9,490 bases of DNA from NCBI GenBank assembly GCA_910588755.1, contig CAJUQZ010000136.1, positions 1 to 9,490 of the forward strand, given 5' to 3'. Shown piece by piece: positions 1 through 6,173 of the stretch (its first letter is position 1; the number at the start of each line of letters is the position of its first letter). The stretch is from an uncultured Lachnospiraceae bacterium. Lineage in GTDB: Bacteria > Bacillota > Clostridia > Lachnospirales > Lachnospiraceae. The notes under the pieces are model-generated. The model was not told the origin of the DNA, ran no database searches, and saw only the letters and a program-made list of their open reading frames with translations. A program made the position numbers and the translations under genes.

Positions 1-1
1 G

Positions 2-163
2 GTCGAGACGCCAGTCTGTTGCATCGAGTATGTGGTGATGCATGAATTTTGCCATTTTATCCATCCTGATCACTCCAAGGCATTTCATGCGCTGATGTCA
101 ACGCTTATGCCGGACTGGAAACAGCGAAAACAGCTGCTTAACGCGATACAGGAATGGAATTAG
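2..163 (+). CDS. YgjP-type (DUF45) zinc metallopeptidase, C-terminal end only
   Basis: This is the last 53 codons of a gene that begins before the window; the frame is open from base 2 and stops with TAG at 161-163. The peptide contains VVMHEFCHFIHPDHS, a zinc-binding HExxH (HEFCH) followed by a third histidine in the HPDHS segment. It then has a MPDWKQRKQLL stretch near the C-terminus. This HExxH...H...MPDWKxRxxxL pattern is characteristic of the YgjP-like/DUF45 metallopeptidases (related to SprT and M48), which are cytosolic proteins of poorly defined substrate. The visible part carries the metal site and appears intact to its natural end. It is followed after 25 bases by a DNA glycosylase gene on the same strand, so the two are probably co-transcribed. 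Family assignment is confident; the role is not known. Confidence 0.85.
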   Translation, partial: VETPVCCIEYVVMHEFCHFIHPDHSKAFHALMSTLMPDWKQRKQLLNAIQEWN

Positions 164-175
164 GAACTGTATTAC

Positions 176-180
176 GGGAG
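176..180 (+). promoter_or_regulatory. Ribosome binding site deciding the glycosylase start
   Basis: GGGAG lies eight bases before the ATG at 189. An upstream in-frame GTG at 180 overlaps this site and has no binding site of its own, so ATG 189 is the better start. Confidence 0.6.
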
Positions 181-188
181 TGATTATA

Positions 189-722
189 ATGAAGGGACAG
201 ACAACTGGTTTGCCGGGGTACGAACATGTGACGCACACGTTCGGCCCAGTGTATGACGGGCATTCGAAAATATTGATATTGGGCTCTATGCCATCCGTAA
301 AATCCCGCGAGCAGCAGTTTTACTATGGGCATGCACAGAACCGTTTTTGGAAGGTACTTCTGGCGGTATTCGGGGAGACACTGCAGCAGGGCACGATCGC
401 AGAAAAGCGCGCTTTTTTGCTGCGAAACAATATTGCATTGTGGGACGTAATTGCTGCCTGTGATATTATTGGATCATCGGACAGCAGTATTCGGAATGTC
501 GAAGTGAATGATATGAGTATTATACTGGATAAAGCTCCTGTCAGGACGATATTTTTAAATGGCGGGAAAGCATATGCGCTATTTATGAAGTACTGTGCAG
601 GGTATGTCCGTGAGGGTGTCCCTATGCTTGTAAAGCTTCCATCCACTAGTCCCGCGAATGCGTCGTGGTCGCTCGAAAAACTAACGGCGGCATGGCGGGA
701 AGCGATCATAAATAACAGTTGA
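189..722 (+). CDS. Hypoxanthine-DNA glycosylase (UDG superfamily, family 6)
   Basis: The 177-residue protein belongs to the uracil-DNA glycosylase superfamily and fits the family 6 deoxyinosine (hypoxanthine) DNA glycosylases. These remove hypoxanthine formed by adenine deamination and so start base excision repair in the cytosol. Visible motifs are LILGSMPSVKSREQQFYYGH near residues 28-47, then AQNRFW, and late in the protein LPSTSPANA, which occupies the place of the second active-site loop of the superfamily. The GSMPS and SPAN loops with the NRFW segment are what I recognise for this family. In the characterised archaeal enzyme an asparagine is catalytic; I think it is the N of NRFW, but that is from memory. 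ATG 189 was chosen over GTG 180 because of the GGGAG site at 176-180. Length is normal for the family and nothing looks broken. Confidence 0.85.
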   Translation: MKGQTTGLPGYEHVTHTFGPVYDGHSKILILGSMPSVKSREQQFYYGHAQNRFWKVLLAVFGETLQQGTIAEKRAFLLRNNIALWDVIAACDIIGSSDSSIRNVEVNDMSIILDKAPVRTIFLNGGKAYALFMKYCAGYVREGVPMLVKLPSTSPANASWSLEKLTAAWREAIINNS

Positions 723-765
723 AGTGAAAAACAGGGAAGATTGGAAGAGAGGGTATTCGTGCGTG

Positions 766-1302
766 ATGGAGTATGAAGCAGAGGCAATCAAGGAATTTAA
801 TGAGTACTGCAGGGAAAAGAGGCAGCGGATTGCAGCGCTGTCAGATGAGGAACAGAAGGCGCTGCAAGAGAAAGTGCTGGTAGCGCGCTCGCTGCTGCAT
901 CACGAGGCAAAGCAGATGGCTTTGGCCTATGCGAGGTATACAGCACTCTTAGAGGAAAAGGGCGACGGTGATGACAACAAAACGTTCCTGCCTGTGCAGG
1001 AGGCGATGGTGAACATGGTTTGTGCAGGGCTTGAGGATACTGCATTTAATAAGTGGAAGGCGAATCTGGCGGACATGGTATACCAGGTTCAGGAGACGGG
1101 GCAGGTTAAGCGTCTGCCGCGCTTTTCAAGGACATGTCAGAAGGTGCAGGACAGCCTTGATATTGATTTTGCCGATATTGAGGACGAGCTCAAAATGATT
1201 TTTGAACCAGAGTGCATATACAATACATTGGTGTTTCTCATCACAGCAGTCAAGAGCTACTGTGAAATTCTGGACAGAATCTGTGAGCGACATAAGAACT
1301 AA
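766..1302 (+). CDS. Hypothetical helical protein, unrecognised
   Basis: This is a 178-residue cytosolic protein that I do not recognise. It has no signal peptide or membrane segment, is rich in Glu, Lys, Ala and Leu, and looks almost entirely helical. A charged N-terminal part (EYEAEAIKEFNEYCREKRQR) could form a short coiled coil. An acidic glycine-containing turn (EEKGDGDDNK) separates it from a second helical part. The frame is open back to a GTG at 724, but that codon lacks a binding site. AGAGAGGG at 746-753 lies 9 bases before GTG 763 and 12 before ATG 766, so one of these is the likely start; I give the ATG. It lies 43 bases after the glycosylase stop and 48 before the Fur-family gene, suggesting co-transcription. 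Base composition resembles its neighbours, so there is no sign of recent transfer. Confidence 0.65.
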   Translation: MEYEAEAIKEFNEYCREKRQRIAALSDEEQKALQEKVLVARSLLHHEAKQMALAYARYTALLEEKGDGDDNKTFLPVQEAMVNMVCAGLEDTAFNKWKANLADMVYQVQETGQVKRLPRFSRTCQKVQDSLDIDFADIEDELKMIFEPECIYNTLVFLITAVKSYCEILDRICERHKN

Positions 1303-1350
1303 TGATACATAGTACAGCGCAGTGCAGATTATGAAAGGGGGGAGGCAGCC

Positions 1351-1800
1351 GTGCAAGATGACCAGCAGAAAAAGTACCGCACGAAGAACAAGGATGCGAT
1401 CATGACATATCTGGACATGCACAGGGAGCACAGCTTCAGCGCCTATGATGTCAACGCGTACATGCAGGAGAACGGCATACAGGTCAATTTGACGACGATC
1501 TACCGCAATCTAGACAGGCTCACAGAGAGCGGGGTGATTATGAAATACAAGACAGCGGAGGATGAGTGCTGCCGCTACCAGTGCGCCAAGCCGCATGCGC
1601 ACTGCCACGAGCATATTCATATGCAGTGCAGGGCGTGTGGGAAAATCCTCCATTTGGAATGTGATTTTATGGAAGAGATCGTAAGGCACCTGTATGAGCA
1701 TCACCGGTTTGCGCTGGAGTGTTCAGGTTCCGTGTTGCAGGGTGTGTGTGCAGAGTGCCAGGCGAAGATGAACAGTCAAGATTTGGATAGATCAAGATAA
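1351..1800 (+). CDS. Fur-family metal-responsive transcriptional repressor
   Basis: This 149-residue protein is a Fur-superfamily regulator (Fur, Zur, PerR group) that binds DNA as a dimer when metal-loaded. The N-terminal winged helix spans roughly residues 10-70, with the recognition segment NLTTIYRNLDRLTESGVI at 46-63, a hallmark of the family. The C-terminal half carries a dense histidine cluster (H82, H84, H86, H88, H90) followed by C93-x-x-C96 and C133-x-x-C136, the two CxxC pairs that usually hold a structural zinc. The start is a GTG preceded by a GGGGGGAGG stretch about six bases upstream, a strong ribosome binding site; no in-frame ATG competes with it. No metal transporter gene is adjacent, so the inducer cannot be assigned from context. 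I lean weakly towards Zur or general Fur over PerR. The Nudix gene follows after 15 bases. Confidence 0.9.
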   Translation: MQDDQQKKYRTKNKDAIMTYLDMHREHSFSAYDVNAYMQENGIQVNLTTIYRNLDRLTESGVIMKYKTAEDECCRYQCAKPHAHCHEHIHMQCRACGKILHLECDFMEEIVRHLYEHHRFALECSGSVLQGVCAECQAKMNSQDLDRSR

Positions 1801-1805
1801 AGGAG
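1801..1805 (+). promoter_or_regulatory. Ribosome binding site deciding the Nudix start
   Basis: AGGAG ends one base before an ATG at 1807, too close to serve it, but ten bases before the in-frame ATG at 1816. The start is therefore placed at 1816. Confidence 0.6.
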
Positions 1806-1815
1806 TATGGCGTGT

Positions 1816-2343
1816 ATGGATACGGAAATTAAAATGAAAATGGAATTGTGGGATATCTACGATTCAGACAAAAAGCGTACAGGACGAACGATGAAAAAAA
1901 ATGACTGGCACCTCAAAGATGGGGAGTATCATCTGACCGTGCTTGGCGTGGTGGCGCATAAGGACGGCAGATTTCTTATCACCAGACGGGTGATGACAAA
2001 GGCGTGGGCGCCCGGCTGGTGGGAGGTTTCCGGCGGCGCAGCGCAGGCAGGTGAGGCTTCAGAGGCCGCGGTGCTTAGGGAGATCAGGGAGGAGACAGGG
2101 CTTGACGTGTCTGGCTGGGACGGTGGGTATCTGTTTAGCTACAGGAGGGATAATCCCGGCGAGGGGGACAACTATTTTGTGGATATCTACCGGTTTGTGG
2201 CGGATTTTGATGAGAAGGATATCCGTCTCCAAAAGGAGGAGACGGACGGGTATCTGCTTGCGACAGCCGATGAGATTCATGCGCTTGGTGCACAGGGAAT
2301 TTTTTTACACTATGACAGTATTAAACAAGCGTTCGAACTATAA
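1816..2343 (+). CDS. Nudix hydrolase
   Basis: This 175-residue cytosolic enzyme belongs to the Nudix family, which hydrolyses nucleoside diphosphates linked to another group using Mg2+ bound by the Nudix helix. The complete Nudix box GX5EX7REUXEEXGU is visible at residues 74-96: G74, E80, R88-E89-I90, E92-E93, G95-L96. The N-terminal MELWDIYDSDKKRTGRTM segment resembles the WDIYD/DxxxxxG opening of Nudix proteins related to isopentenyl-diphosphate isomerase and YfcD. That resemblance suggests the subgroup but does not fix the substrate. ATG 1816 is preferred over 1807 because of AGGAG spacing. The stop lies three bases from the stop of the convergent plsC gene, and no terminator hairpin fits between them. 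Confidence 0.9.
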   Translation: MDTEIKMKMELWDIYDSDKKRTGRTMKKNDWHLKDGEYHLTVLGVVAHKDGRFLITRRVMTKAWAPGWWEVSGGAAQAGEASEAAVLREIREETGLDVSGWDGGYLFSYRRDNPGEGDNYFVDIYRFVADFDEKDIRLQKEETDGYLLATADEIHALGAQGIFLHYDSIKQAFEL

Positions 2344-2346
2344 CTT

Positions 2347-3087
2347 TTATTCCTCTAGGGAAGCTGGCGCAGCGCCTGCGAGGTAGCGGTTTAGGATTTC
2401 CTGAATCCGTCGCTGTACAGTCTGGGCGATCTCGATGGTCGTCATGTTCTTGTAATCGTCATAATAAAGAGGCTTTAGATAGTACACAAATGTTTTAATG
2501 GGTTTGAGCGTCCGCTCCTCAAACACACGGTAGGAGTCAATTAGTACGACGGGCACGATCGGAACCCTAGACCACACAGCGCTCTTGAAGGCGCCGGGTT
2601 TAAATTCTGTGGTGTTGTTGCCGTTATGGTGGTAGCCGCCCTCCGGGAAAATAATAAACCTGCGTCCCTGCCTGGCCTCATCTGCCATCTCGTGGATAAT
2701 CCGAATGGACTGTCTTGCGTCGGTTCGGTCCATCCGTTTGCCACGCACCAGGTTGATGAACTGTTTGACCAGGGGCGTGTTGGACTTGTCAATGTCCATG
2801 ACAACAGAGCAGGGCTTGTCATGGGTGAGCATGATGCCAAGCGCGTCGTATTTTCCCTGATGGTTGGGACACATGATATAGCCGCCCTCATCGGGCAGGT
2901 TGTGTATCCCATAACCTTCTGTCGTGATGTGGCCTGGTTTAATCATGCGTTTGATGCACAGGCGGTCAAGCGCGTACATTTGTTCTTCTGAATATTTTTC
3001 TGGATGACGGGATACGTACTCCATCTGAGGAATCATATAAATGTGGTGCAAGTTCCTGAATATTACATGAAAAAATCTTGAAAACAT
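2347..3087 (-). CDS. plsC: 1-acyl-sn-glycerol-3-phosphate acyltransferase (PlsC-like)
   Basis: This 246-residue protein is a PlsC-type acyltransferase, which adds the second acyl chain to lysophosphatidic acid to give phosphatidic acid on the inner membrane face. The catalytic HX4D motif is NHQGKYD (H76, D81). Block II is seen as RGKRMDRTD around 115-123, the FPEG substrate motif at 147-150, and the PIVPV block IV at 176-180. The N-terminus is mildly hydrophobic and aromatic (MFSRFFHVIF), consistent with membrane association, but there is no clear transmembrane helix. Length is typical. The start ATG (complement of 3085-3087) has only a weak GGGG site seven bases upstream, so a start at a nearby internal Met is possible. 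It is the only minus-strand gene here and has its own promoter at 3172-3200. A related lysophospholipid acyltransferase specificity cannot be excluded. Confidence 0.85.
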   Translation of the reverse strand: MFSRFFHVIFRNLHHIYMIPQMEYVSRHPEKYSEEQMYALDRLCIKRMIKPGHITTEGYGIHNLPDEGGYIMCPNHQGKYDALGIMLTHDKPCSVVMDIDKSNTPLVKQFINLVRGKRMDRTDARQSIRIIHEMADEARQGRRFIIFPEGGYHHNGNNTTEFKPGAFKSAVWSRVPIVPVVLIDSYRVFEERTLKPIKTFVYYLKPLYYDDYKNMTTIEIAQTVQRRIQEILNRYLAGAAPASLEE

Positions 3088-3171
3088 ACTAAAACCCCGA
3101 TTTCTTGTTTGGTAAAATAGCAGCTGTCCTGTCTTTTACCCGTGTGAAAAGACGTCTTGCGTGTTAAGTGT

Positions 3172-3200
3172 ATTATATAAGATAAAAGTCATTTCGTCAA
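3172..3200 (-). promoter_or_regulatory. Sigma-A-type promoter of plsC
   Basis: Read on the minus strand, TTGACG (complement of 3195-3200) is followed after exactly 17 bases by TATAAT (complement of 3172-3177). This predicts transcription starting near 3165 and a leader of about 78 bases before the plsC ATG. Confidence 0.7.
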
Positions 3201-3323
3201 CGAGGTGCGATGCTTCGTTTTTTCAGTTTTATTTCAAGTACTGTTTTTGCATAGATTTTTACGCGTTACAGGCACGGAGTGAACAACAACGTATTCCATG
3301 AATAATATTTCATCAGATTTGCC

Positions 3324-3352
3324 TTGTTTTTGTATACAGCATTGCGTATAAT
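3324..3352 (+). promoter_or_regulatory. Probable sigma-A-type promoter of the cyclase gene
   Basis: TTGTTT (3324-3329), a 17-base spacer and a perfect TATAAT (3347-3352) predict a start near 3359 and a leader of about 60 bases. A CGGAG ribosome binding site at 3404-3408 lies 11 bases before ATG 3420. Confidence 0.55.
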
Positions 3353-3419
3353 AATAGTAAAAAGTGTATCTGATTGCAACTGGTAAATACCGCCTTTAGG
3401 AAACGGAGATATTGAAGTT

Positions 3420-5300
3420 ATGAAGAAAGTAGCACTATTTTCAGACGGCTGGAAGAGGCTGATCACCTATGCGTGGGTGGACGGAATGATGAAGTACATC
3501 TCGAATTGCCCGGAAGAGATCGGCTTGTTCCAGTACAACTGTCATGGGAACTGGAGCCGTGACGACAAACACAACCACGGCGAATACAATATTTACACAT
3601 TGCCAGAACTGTCAGAGTTTGACGGCGTCATTATGGACTGCACCAACATATCTGACAGGTATTATTTTGACGGACTCGTGAACATGATCCGCCAGAGCGG
3701 CAAGCCGACTGTGAGTATTGGCAGCGATATAGAGGGCTTTTATTATGCAGGTATCGACAATAAAAAGCCAGTTGCCGATCTCATGGACCATCTCTATCAC
3801 AAGCATCATTGCCGCAGGTATATTTTTGCCGGTGGGCCAAAGGAAAATTATGAAAATTCACTTAGGGTGCAGTCGTACCAGGAGAGTCTTGAGAGGCTGG
3901 GACTTTCGCGGAAGGACAATCCAGTGTGGTACGGCGACTATGATTTCTCTACTGGGGTGAAATATTTTGAGCAGTATATGAAGGGGTTTCATGGCAAGAT
4001 GATGGAGTTCCCGGACGTGTTTGTCTGCGCCAACGACAATATCGCGGCGGGTTTCTGTTACAAGGCACAGCAGAGCGGATACCAGATCCCGCGGGATTTT
4101 AAGATTACGGGCTTTGACAACCTAGATAAAGCGCTTTATTTTGAGCCGCAGATTACGACGGTGGGGCACATGCGGGAAAATATAGGAAACAAGACGATGG
4201 AGATACTCGCGGATGTATGGGCTGGAAAGGACGTGCCCAGAAACCATTTTATGCCGTCAAAATGCATCTTTTCAGAGAGCTGCGGCTGTCCTAATTCTGG
4301 GCTATTAAATTACAGAAAATACGCGAGGGGACAGGTCATTGCCGACGTGGATAAGCTGGACAAGGAAGAACTGCTCATGAAGCTTGAGAGCGAGATTGTG
4401 CAGTGCAGTACATATGATGATGTTTTCCGGCACATTGCGGAATATTTCATGAGTCTGGCGTGCGATGGCTTTGCGATTGTGATTGACAGGAGGCTCTATG
4501 AAGGTGTGGCGGAGAGTGAGCTTCCGATAAAGGGTTATGACAGGGCTAACCTGATTGTGGCATATGCGACAGAGGGCAGAAAGATGCTGAAGATTCGGGA
4601 ACTGTCTGAACTGGAAAAACACTATGAGAAGACAGGCGCTAGAAACGCATATATGTTCACCCCGATTCATTTTAGGGAGCGGGCAGTGGGGTACAGTATC
4701 TTAAAAAACGGCAGGTTTTTGTACAATAATCCATATTTTTATGATATACACAGCACGATCACCAAGACCGTAGAGAACCTGTACAAGAAGCTACAGCTAG
4801 AGATTGCAAACCAGAAGATGCGCGAGATCTACAACAGGGACCAGCTCACAGGACTGTACAACCGTATCGCATATACGGAGATGATTGATCCGGAGTACCG
4901 TAAGCACTGTGATAACAACAGAAAGTGCGTGATTAATTTTGTGGACGCGGACAATTTTAAGCAGGTCAATGATACATATGGGCATGAGAAGGGCGACAGG
5001 ATTCTGAAGGAAATCGCAAATGCGCTCTTAGATCAGTGTCCCAGAGAGGGGTATGTGTACCGCTATGGCGGGGATGAGTTTATTGCATTTTTCCCAGTCA
5101 GCGACGCGTCTGAGGCGGAGCAGTTCCGAAATGGTGTGACAGCAAGGCTGGCAGAGAATGATATCAGCGTCAGTATCGGGCAGGTGATGACTGATCCGGC
5201 GTCTGGCAAGGCGTTTGACGATTATATGAAGGCTGCGGACGATGAGATGTACAAGGTTAAGGTAGCAAAAAAGGAGAAGGGCGGGGTTAGAAAGAGATGA
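3420..5300 (+). CDS. Diguanylate cyclase with cytosolic LacI/PBP-type sensor domain
   Basis: This 626-residue protein is predicted to make c-di-GMP from two GTP. Residues about 1-290 resemble the type I periplasmic-binding-protein fold of LacI-type regulators (VALFSDGW start, FDGVIMDCTN, VFVCANDNIAAGF, FKITGFDN, then SESCGC at 286-290). There is neither a helix-turn-helix nor a signal peptide, so it should sense a small ligand inside the cell. Residues about 300-455 form a GAF-like middle region, followed by a short coiled coil. The GGDEF domain starts at DQLTGLYNR (474 on), with metal-binding D509-A-D511 in VDADNFKQVND and the active loop R548-Y-G-G-D-E-F554, all intact. The RxxD inhibitory I-site expected just before this loop is absent (PREG is found), suggesting no product feedback there. 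Its TGA overlaps the next gene's ATG. Confidence 0.9.
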   Translation: MKKVALFSDGWKRLITYAWVDGMMKYISNCPEEIGLFQYNCHGNWSRDDKHNHGEYNIYTLPELSEFDGVIMDCTNISDRYYFDGLVNMIRQSGKPTVSIGSDIEGFYYAGIDNKKPVADLMDHLYHKHHCRRYIFAGGPKENYENSLRVQSYQESLERLGLSRKDNPVWYGDYDFSTGVKYFEQYMKGFHGKMMEFPDVFVCANDNIAAGFCYKAQQSGYQIPRDFKITGFDNLDKALYFEPQITTVGHMRENIGNKTMEILADVWAGKDVPRNHFMPSKCIFSESCGCPNSGLLNYRKYARGQVIADVDKLDKEELLMKLESEIVQCSTYDDVFRHIAEYFMSLACDGFAIVIDRRLYEGVAESELPIKGYDRANLIVAYATEGRKMLKIRELSELEKHYEKTGARNAYMFTPIHFRERAVGYSILKNGRFLYNNPYFYDIHSTITKTVENLYKKLQLEIANQKMREIYNRDQLTGLYNRIAYTEMIDPEYRKHCDNNRKCVINFVDADNFKQVNDTYGHEKGDRILKEIANALLDQCPREGYVYRYGGDEFIAFFPVSDASEAEQFRNGVTARLAENDISVSIGQVMTDPASGKAFDDYMKAADDEMYKVKVAKKEKGGVRKR

Positions 5301-5986
5301 AGAGGATCTGGAATGGTATAGCGGGGTTTGTGTTTGGTTTGACGGTTCTGCTCGCGGTGCCTGCGGTAAATGTGGCGGCGGCAGAGTTTACAGTGACGCC
5401 TGCGGAGGCGGTTCTGTACACAAATGAGAATACAGTCATATTAGCTGATGCGGATGATAGTACGATAGTGCTATCTGAAGTCGCGGCAGACCTGCCAATA
5501 CAGGTGACGGGCATTACAAGCAATGGATATTTTCAGATTGCGCTCGATGGACAGACGTTTTATATTCATGGGGTTGGACTTAGTGCGACAGAGACAGTCA
5601 AAACGGCAGAACGCCAGGTCTATGAGGTTATTATGGCGCAGAAGGCTGTCTTTCCAGAGGGAATGCACTGGACAAATGACAACTACTATGGCTGGAAGGG
5701 TGGGACCTACATTGGCGGTTATGGCTGTGCAGGTTTTGCGTTTGCAGTGAGTGACGCAGCTTTTGGCGATGTGCTTGCAACGATTCACACGGATTATTCC
5801 AACATACGGGTCGGGGATATTCTCAGGGTAGATCAGGACACACACTCTGTCATCGTGCTTGAGGTAAGGGAGCATTCCGTCATCGTGGCGGAGGGGAATT
5901 ATAATTCCTCGATTCACTGGGGGCGTGAGATTGCAAAGGAGCGCTTGGTTGATCCATTTAGCTATATTATGACGAGGTATTCATAA
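5297..5986 (+). CDS. Secreted SH3-like/papain-fold (CHAP or NlpC/P60-like) hydrolase
   Basis: This 229-residue protein has a clear signal peptide: MKRIWNG, a hydrophobic core at about 8-25, and a likely cut after VAAA near residue 29. Residues about 30-100 look like a small beta-rich SH3-like domain (ILADADDSTIVLSEV, then GYFQIALDGQTFYIHG). The C-terminal domain has the papain/NlpC-type arrangement: a cysteine at a helix start (GGYGCAGFAF, C144), VGDILRV, a histidine on the next strand (DTHSVIVLEV, H183), and a polar third position (VAEGNYN, probably N201). Families of this fold cut peptidoglycan peptides or proteins; substrate is unknown here. The ATG overlaps the cyclase stop by four bases, implying translational coupling. 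The stop codon lies inside the direct repeat of the inserted element that follows, but the reading frame is not altered. Confidence 0.75.
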   Translation: MKRIWNGIAGFVFGLTVLLAVPAVNVAAAEFTVTPAEAVLYTNENTVILADADDSTIVLSEVAADLPIQVTGITSNGYFQIALDGQTFYIHGVGLSATETVKTAERQVYEVIMAQKAVFPEGMHWTNDNYYGWKGGTYIGGYGCAGFAFAVSDAAFGDVLATIHTDYSNIRVGDILRVDQDTHSVIVLEVREHSVIVAEGNYNSSIHWGREIAKERLVDPFSYIMTRYS

Positions 5987-5989
5987 AAT
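5983..5989. repeat. Direct repeat, left copy (probable target site duplication)
   Basis: ATAAAAT here is repeated at 6150-6156, directly outside the terminal inverted repeats of the palindromic element. The match extends to nine bases (TCATAAAAT, 5981-5989 and 6148-6156) because of local sequence. Confidence 0.65.
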
Positions 5990-6149
5990 GATTAGGGTGT
6001 CAAAAGGTCTGAATTTCCCTTGCAGGCTAATTTTCCCAATCTTGCACCACAATATCTATCAACGATGCGCCGCATCGCCTCAAGATACTGTGGCACAATC
6101 TTGAAAAAATTATCTCTGCAATGAAAATGGACCTTTTGACACCCTAATC
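5990..6149. mobile_element. 160-bp MITE-like palindromic element
   Basis: The ends are a perfect 20-bp inverted repeat beginning GATTAGGGTGTCAAAAGG (5990-6009 against 6130-6149). Symmetry extends by two more bases on each side because of the flanking direct repeat. The interior continues as an imperfect inverted repeat to a perfect apical palindrome CGATGCG-C-CGCATCG at 6063-6077, almost exactly the midpoint, so the element could fold into one long hairpin. It has no reading frame of note. ATAAAAT flanks both sides, as expected for a target duplication. This is the structure of a miniature inverted-repeat transposable element moved by a transposase elsewhere. I cannot name the parent insertion-sequence family. 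Each end contains TTGACA reading outward. It sits between the secreted hydrolase and luxS without disrupting either gene. Confidence 0.75.
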
Positions 6150-6156
6150 ATAAAAT
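6150..6156. repeat. Direct repeat, right copy (probable target site duplication)
   Basis: ATAAAAT matches 5983-5989 at the other end of the element. The AAGGAGG ribosome binding site of luxS (6157-6163) starts immediately after it and is intact. Confidence 0.65.
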
Positions 6157-6173
6157 AAGGAGGACATATTATC

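Larger units (their letters stand above)
3088..3419. other. Divergent intergenic region between plsC and the diguanylate cyclase gene
   Basis: These 332 bases hold the plsC promoter on the minus strand and the cyclase promoter on the plus strand, about 125 bases apart. The plsC leader contains a perfect 10-bp palindrome AAGACGTCTT at 3149-3158, just downstream of the predicted start of transcription. The stretch at about 3205-3320 is AT-rich and shows no gene, repeat or convincing RNA structure to me. No c-di-GMP riboswitch core was recognised ahead of the cyclase. Confidence 0.5.

Noticed and set aside
180..188. GTG start at 180 for the glycosylase
   Set aside because: It overlaps the GGGAG ribosome binding site that correctly spaces ATG 189.
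2365..2381. GGCGCAGCGCC palindrome considered as a shared terminator for the convergent genes
   Set aside because: It lies inside plsC coding sequence (the AGAAPA codons), leaves a one-base loop and has no U-tract on either strand.
2626..2991. 121-codon + strand open frame opposite plsC
   Set aside because: It lies wholly within plsC, has no ribosome binding site, and its product resembles nothing, while the minus strand carries all PlsC motifs.
3353..3419. Possible c-di-GMP riboswitch in the cyclase leader
   Set aside because: The leader is only about 60 bases and lacks a recognisable GEMM core and paired stems.
3266..3466. 66-codon minus-strand frame across the cyclase promoter
   Set aside because: It overlaps the promoter and the start of the cyclase gene and has no protein features; an AT-rich chance frame.
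5984..6163. Palindrome interpreted as a rho-independent terminator between hydrolase and luxS
   Set aside because: The stem is far longer than usual, is followed by ATAAAATAAGG instead of a U-run, and is bracketed by direct repeats, which fits an inserted element better.
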